Positions 60,923 through 64,000 of a DNA stretch of 64,000 bases are shown piece after piece. The stretch is from Novosphingobium sp. CF614. GTDB lineage: Bacteria > Pseudomonadota > Alphaproteobacteria > Sphingomonadales > Sphingomonadaceae. The stretch spans positions 35,681 through 99,680 of the forward strand of contig NZ_FOOR01000012.1 of the NCBI RefSeq assembly GCF_900113255.1, written 5' to 3'. Below the pieces are notes generated by a model that did no database searches, was not told where the DNA came from, and was given only the letters and a program-made list of their open reading frames with translations. Position 1 is the stretch's first letter; each line of letters opens with the position of its first letter. Made by a program: the position numbers and the translations under genes.

Positions 60923-61579
60923 ATGACAGACGGGCAAAGCTATACAGAAACGGATAGGCTTATTGCCGACCTTGAGGCGCTACCATTTATCGATTCAGTC
61001 AATCTGAATAAAATATCAAGTGCGGCACGCGCGAGACGCATGGTTGATTTGATGTTCGAACGCGCAGGCACTGGCTCTGTGAGTTTTGGGGAAATTAGCA
61101 ACTATCATCCAATATTGCTACAAAGCGAAGACGATTTTCGGAGTTCACTTAAGGAGATAAATAATAATATAAATGCGCAGATAGAAATATTTAGGCATAA
61201 TTTGGATAACTACTGCAAATATGGCGATTGCTTCCCGCCTTATTATCCAAAAAGAATTGCAATTATTCTCAATAAACAGAAACAAGGTGATAGGCTTTTC
61301 AGATTTTTGAGAAGCTATGCAAGAATTTTCACATCAAAGCTTGAAAGCAGTGTTTCTAATGACCTTTTTCCTAGAGCATTAAAAATTGGCGCGTGGTTTG
61401 ATCCTGTTGTTATATCTTGGATTGATGGAGACACGCGGGAGCCGCAGAAATGTGAAATTCGGAAGGATGAAATTGAAATAGGCGGAAGCTATGAAACAAC
61501 ACTGCGGGCGAAATATTGCAAGAATCCTGTATTTTTAGTTTTTTCATCAAATTCTGGAGAAATACTTTGGCATGAGTAA
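60923..61579 (+). CDS. AT-rich orphan gene, unknown function
   Basis: 218 residues, no TM helices, family not recognised. Codon use differs strikingly from neighbours: AAT, ATA, TTT and AAA dominate (for example NNNINAQIEIF and KRIAIILNKQKQ). This indicates recent acquisition from a low-GC source. The ATG at 60923 follows a GGGGGG run. The C-terminus reads YCKNPVFLVFSSNSGEILWHE. It lies 67 bases upstream of a CoiA-like gene on the same strand, so the two may be a unit. Confidence 0.65.
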   Translation: MTDGQSYTETDRLIADLEALPFIDSVNLNKISSAARARRMVDLMFERAGTGSVSFGEISNYHPILLQSEDDFRSSLKEINNNINAQIEIFRHNLDNYCKYGDCFPPYYPKRIAIILNKQKQGDRLFRFLRSYARIFTSKLESSVSNDLFPRALKIGAWFDPVVISWIDGDTREPQKCEIRKDEIEIGGSYETTLRAKYCKNPVFLVFSSNSGEILWHE

Positions 61580-61646
61580 AGCGGATATTTTATATATTTA
61601 AAAACAGTATTCACGTCGAATTGTTGCAAATCATGTGGCATCTATC

Positions 61647-62507
61647 ATGCAACTCGCGTTGATAAACGGCAAGCCTGTCGAGGCATTTCCTCGCGGAAAG
61701 GCAAGCTGTCCCATGTGCGGAGCCGTGATGCTCGCCAAGTGCGGGCCGCGTGTTCTACATCATTGGGCTCATGAAGGGCGACGAGACTGCGATCCGTGGT
61801 GGGAGAACGAAACCGAATGGCATCGGGAATGGAAAAGCCATTTTCCCGTATCGTGCCGCGAGGTTTCGCACACAACCCCCAATGGTGAGATACACCGCGC
61901 AGACATTAAGACGCCCTCCGGTATCTACATTGAAGTCCAACATTCTGATATGACGGACGCCGAGCGCATTTCTCGCGAAAAGTTCTATCAAAATCTGATA
62001 TGGATTGTCGATGGACGGAGTTTCTCGGGCAACTTCGACCTATACCATATGCTTCCCGATCCGAACTCAAAGATGGCGGCTGACTTGGTGTGGGTCCCGG
62101 CGAGGCGTGGGATGCACGGCGCGAATGAAGGCTTGTTTTGGAGGCGATCCGAAAATCCCGATGTTGCACAAGGGACGGGATCGATGGTTCGCATAAATTC
62201 ATCTAATTCTTTCAGCTCCATTCGGGACGATGTGATGGCGAACTATACCGGTCACCAGCAATATGATTGGGTTCGGCCTCGTAATACGTGGCTTAACGCA
62301 GATTGTCCGGTGTATGTCGATTTCGGCGACGATTGGCTGTTTCGTTTGGAGCAATATGGCCAGTCGCCCCTTCGTTGCGTATTCCGCGTAGCAAAGCGCA
62401 AGTTTCTTCGCGACGTGATGGTCGAGACGCGCAGCGTCGACGTTGCAACTCGCTTCTACCCAATCGGAGCGACTGCTTTCGGGTCACAAACCGACCGCGC
62501 CGAATAA
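61647..62507 (+). CDS. CoiA-like nuclease-fold protein
   Basis: 286 residues. The N-terminal half matches the competence protein CoiA pattern: a zinc-binding-like CPMC (21-24) with KCG...HHWAH (37-42), a helix ENETEWHREWK, then HRADIKT and IYIEVQHS giving a PD-(D/E)XK-type core with D86, E96 and Q98. CoiA acts in DNA processing during transformation, and CoiA-like nucleases also occur on mobile elements. The second half has no recognised motif. Start at ATG 61647, or GTG 61635; no good ribosome site for either. Confidence 0.7.
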   Translation: MQLALINGKPVEAFPRGKASCPMCGAVMLAKCGPRVLHHWAHEGRRDCDPWWENETEWHREWKSHFPVSCREVSHTTPNGEIHRADIKTPSGIYIEVQHSDMTDAERISREKFYQNLIWIVDGRSFSGNFDLYHMLPDPNSKMAADLVWVPARRGMHGANEGLFWRRSENPDVAQGTGSMVRINSSNSFSSIRDDVMANYTGHQQYDWVRPRNTWLNADCPVYVDFGDDWLFRLEQYGQSPLRCVFRVAKRKFLRDVMVETRSVDVATRFYPIGATAFGSQTDRAE

Positions 62508-62656
62508 CCAAATTGGGGCGCTTACCAATGGCAGAAAAACCCCTCCAATGCTCCCGGTATCGAAACGCAACAGGCAGCAATCTCGGGCACTCAATCGGTC
62601 AGCTGACATTCCGCTACCGGCCCACGTGCGACAAGCAGGTGAACCGTCAGTGGCGA

Positions 62657-62986
62657 CTATGCGACCGCCTGCAACCCCTTGCGCTGAATGATGGTGAGCA
62701 GTCGAAGGGCAGGGCCACCCGGACGCTTCACACCGCGCTCCCAATCCGACACCAGATTGCGCGAGACGTTGAGGTAGGCGGCGAACACCGGCTGCGAAAC
62801 ATGCTCGCGCTCGCGGATCGCTCGGATTTCCTCGCCCGCCAGAGCTGGAACCGGGGCCAGGCACGCCTCATCGAATGTGCGCAGCGTTGCGCGGGATACC
62901 ACGCCCGCGTCGTGCGCATCGCTCATCATCTCATGGATGGCGCCAGCGATCTCGCTGCGATAGCCGTTGTCAGTCTTCGTGCTCAT
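62657..62986 (-). CDS. HigA/XRE-type antitoxin
   Basis: 109-residue protein with a C-terminal HTH: LAGEEIRAIREREHVSQPVFAAYLNVSRNLVSDWERGVKRPGGPALRLL (about 52-100). This N-terminal extension plus C-terminal XRE layout is typical of HigA-like antitoxins that pair with RelE-type toxins of the adjacent kind. Its start lies 17 bases inside the toxin gene, so it is translationally coupled. It should bind its own promoter and neutralise the toxin. Confidence 0.85.
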   Translation of the reverse strand: MSTKTDNGYRSEIAGAIHEMMSDAHDAGVVSRATLRTFDEACLAPVPALAGEEIRAIREREHVSQPVFAAYLNVSRNLVSDWERGVKRPGGPALRLLTIIQRKGLQAVA

Positions 62987-63353
62987 GCTCAATCTCCACC
63001 AGCGTTCCCGACGCCACCAACTGGTCCAATTCCTCGCCGCTCCATCCCAGCGCCTCGGCCGCTGCATTCTTCAACAGGGCCAAGTCCGCTGTCGATATGT
63101 TCGCTTGCGTACTCTTTGCGAAACCGAACGCGAATATCGCTCGGTCTCCCTGCCGGAACAGGATCAGCGTGCGATAGCCGCCCGATTTGCCCTTTCCCGG
63201 CCGCGCCACGCGCTGCTTGATGACACCGCCGCCGAGGTCGGCATCGATCAGCCCGCTTTCTGCGCGCTGCACAGCTTCCCGTAGCGCCGAATCTGCCAGC
63301 TTCTCCTTCCGCACAAAGCGTTCGAACCAGCCATTCTTGAAGATACGCGTGAT
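62970..63353 (-). CDS. RelE/HigB-type toxin, apparent ATC start
   Basis: Predicted mRNA interferase of the RelE-like (DUF1044) group. The conserved core ADSALREAVQRAESGLIDADLGGG, KQRVARPGKGKSGGYRTLILF and FAFGFAKSTQANIS is complete. The first ATG/GTG in frame is GTG at 63314, but it would cut off TRIFKNGWFERFVRK, which the family has at its N-terminus. In frame at 63353 is ATC, 6 bases after a GGAGA, exactly where an ATG is expected. Either ATC is used as a rare start, or ATG has mutated and the toxin is weakened or translated from the GTG. Confidence 0.8.
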   Translation of the reverse strand: MTRIFKNGWFERFVRKEKLADSALREAVQRAESGLIDADLGGGVIKQRVARPGKGKSGGYRTLILFRQGDRAIFAFGFAKSTQANISTADLALLKNAAAEALGWSGEELDQLVASGTLVEIEHEHED

Positions 63354-63376
63354 GGCCAGTCTCCTGCTTGCAGGCC

Positions 63377-63405
63377 TATATATAACACATAGCGTGATAT
63401 TTCAA
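63377..63405 (-). promoter_or_regulatory. Sigma-70 promoter of the toxin-antitoxin operon
   Basis: On the minus strand TTGAAA (63405-63400), a 17-base spacer and TATATA (63382-63377). Spacing is ideal. The -10 region is 13 bases from the GGAGA, giving a very short leader. The spacer contains an imperfect palindrome (ATATCACGC/GTGTTATAT-like) suited to autoregulation. Confidence 0.65.
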
Positions 63406-63748
63406 TGTTCGACAGGCGCCCTCCCGTCCCTCACCTCTTGCGAAGCTGGAGGGTTTGGCGCAGCCTGATCCTTGGCGGGCAGACCATCGAAAAGGATGGT
63501 ACGTCTTGAACAATTCCACCTTAGAAAGCACGATGCCGCTAAGATAGCGGCAACTATGGCTCATTCGCATGTGGCAAAAAGACAACGGTGAGACAAAAAC
63601 TGATCCGACGATGATCGGTGATAGTCTTTCGCCAAATTACGCCAGCTTCCGCCGTGGTCCGCAATCGTCCGCCGTTCTCCACCGATACTACCATGCATGG
63701 TCCGAACGGGGCCAAACAGCGCCCTTGTATTGGATAGGAGGTTATCCG

Positions 63749-63787
63749 ATGCAAGTTCATGGGGGCGCTTGTGAAACCATGATTTGA
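63749..63787 (+). CDS. 12-residue leader ORF before AlpA-like gene
   Basis: MQVHGGACETMI, stop at 63785-63787. AGGAGGT ends 5 bases before the ATG, the best ribosome site in this area. The stop is 11 bases before the AlpA-like ATG. It could be a leader peptide that couples translation, or the remnant of a longer gene. Confidence 0.35.
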   Translation: MQVHGGACETMI

Positions 63788-63798
63788 AAGACACGCCC

Positions 63799-63942
63799 AT
63801 GTCCAACCCCGATCGCATAATCCGCTTGAAGACTGTTCTCGCCCGCACCGGACTTTCCCGCTCGACCATCTATCGCAAGATGGCCGAAGGCACCTTTCCC
63901 GACTTGGACGAACCCGCTTCGCGGGAGGGGTGCTTGGGGTGA
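63799..63942 (+). pseudogene. Truncated AlpA-family regulator
   Basis: 47 residues. The start SNPDRIIRLKTVLARTGLSR and STIYRKMAEGTFP are an intact AlpA-type winged-helix beginning. AlpA proteins normally continue with a basic, Trp-containing strand and a second helix of about 25 residues. Here the sequence breaks at base 63901 into DLDEPASREGCLG and stops. The DNA after the break does not restore homology in other frames, so this looks like a recombination junction rather than a simple frameshift. AlpA proteins regulate excision of P4-like elements. Confidence 0.65.
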
Positions 63943-64000
63943 GGTCGCGCCGTATTTGCAAGGCTTTGGGCGAGACGGCGTCGTCATGAGATTGTGAGGT

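Larger units (their letters stand above)
63354..63798. other. Toxin promoter region and unassigned gap
   Basis: 445 bases. The toxin promoter lies at 63377-63405. From about 63410 to 63740 I see no convincing gene on either strand. At 63749-63787 a 12-codon ORF follows a perfect AGGAGGT, directly before the AlpA-like gene. Confidence 0.4.
54616..64000. mobile_element. Integrated genomic island, left end (right end outside window)
   Basis: A P4-type integrase begins 165 bases after a tRNA gene and points away from it. Downstream genes are mostly unrecognised, several are lower in GC than the 1-54 kb backbone, and toxin-antitoxin and AlpA-like genes are present. I looked for a second copy of the tRNA 3' sequence up to 64,000 and did not see one, so the element probably extends further. 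Confidence 0.7.

Noticed and set aside
63569..63787. 72-codon plus-strand ORF
   Set aside because: Only the last 12 codons have a strong ribosome site; the upstream part has no recognisable features.

Overview
The window looks like a chromosomal segment of a free-living, motile alphaproteobacterium, most likely Sphingomonadales (Novosphingobium/Sphingobium type). The evidence is high-GC coding throughout 1-54,500, a SciP/DUF1153 regulator (a partner of CtrA in alphaproteobacteria), a globin-coupled chemoreceptor ending in a DWSEF tail, a short 274-residue flagellin, PHB depolymerase, and hairpin repeats (for example 9952-9980) of a kind I associate with sphingomonads. The placement is inference; no rRNA or other definitive marker is present.

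Layout. 1-6,400 holds housekeeping genes: DUF805 membrane protein, nitronate monooxygenase, a lipoprotein-type methyltransferase, prfB, a secreted peroxiredoxin, a stand-alone lipoyl domain and dnaN. 6,600-11,600 holds fabG and fabD, separated by a GxxExxY gene framed by a perfect 25-bp inverted repeat, then a divergent LD-carboxypeptidase/Mpl-like pair for murein recycling. 11,700-16,800 holds a small unknown ORF, an uncharacterised conserved protein, an oxygen-sensing chemoreceptor, DUF808 and flagellin. 16,800-22,700 holds GST, PhaZ, a tandem-GAF-like protein, an acyl-CoA ligase, SciP and PilZ. 22,800-26,200 holds an XRE/IrrE-type regulator divergent from isocitrate lyase, with a clear inverted-repeat operator between them. 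26,500-31,700 holds two large c-di-GMP enzymes (MHYT-PAS-GGDEF-EAL and PAS-GGDEF-EAL). 31,800-36,900 holds PfkB, a KstD-like flavoprotein, a MATE exporter and a DUF938 methyltransferase.

37,050-44,530 is a chemotaxis locus. One tightly coupled minus-strand operon (STAS, cheA, cheR, cheB, cheD, cheY, cheW, unknown ORF; several ATGA overlaps) faces a divergent second CheB-like gene whose catalytic histidine is replaced by threonine. 44,588-50,150 is an EmrAB/NodT-type tripartite exporter with a divergent TetR regulator, followed by a second TetR gene. 50,365-53,760 encodes an LplT-PlsC-Aas triple fusion.

From a tRNA-Met at 54,539-54,615 the character changes. A P4-type integrase sits directly behind the tRNA, and to the window end there is an integrated element with poorly recognised cargo: a frameshifted membrane protein, an 813-residue protein with a C-terminal PD-(D/E)XK-like motif, an unknown protein divergent from an overlooked 58-residue ribbon-helix-helix gene with a 15-bp inverted repeat between them, an AT-rich orphan gene followed by a CoiA-like nuclease gene, a RelE/HigB-HigA-like toxin-antitoxin pair whose toxin seems to start on ATC, and a disrupted AlpA-like regulator. 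This cargo is the best place to look for an undescribed defence or mobile-element system. The right end of the element is outside the window.
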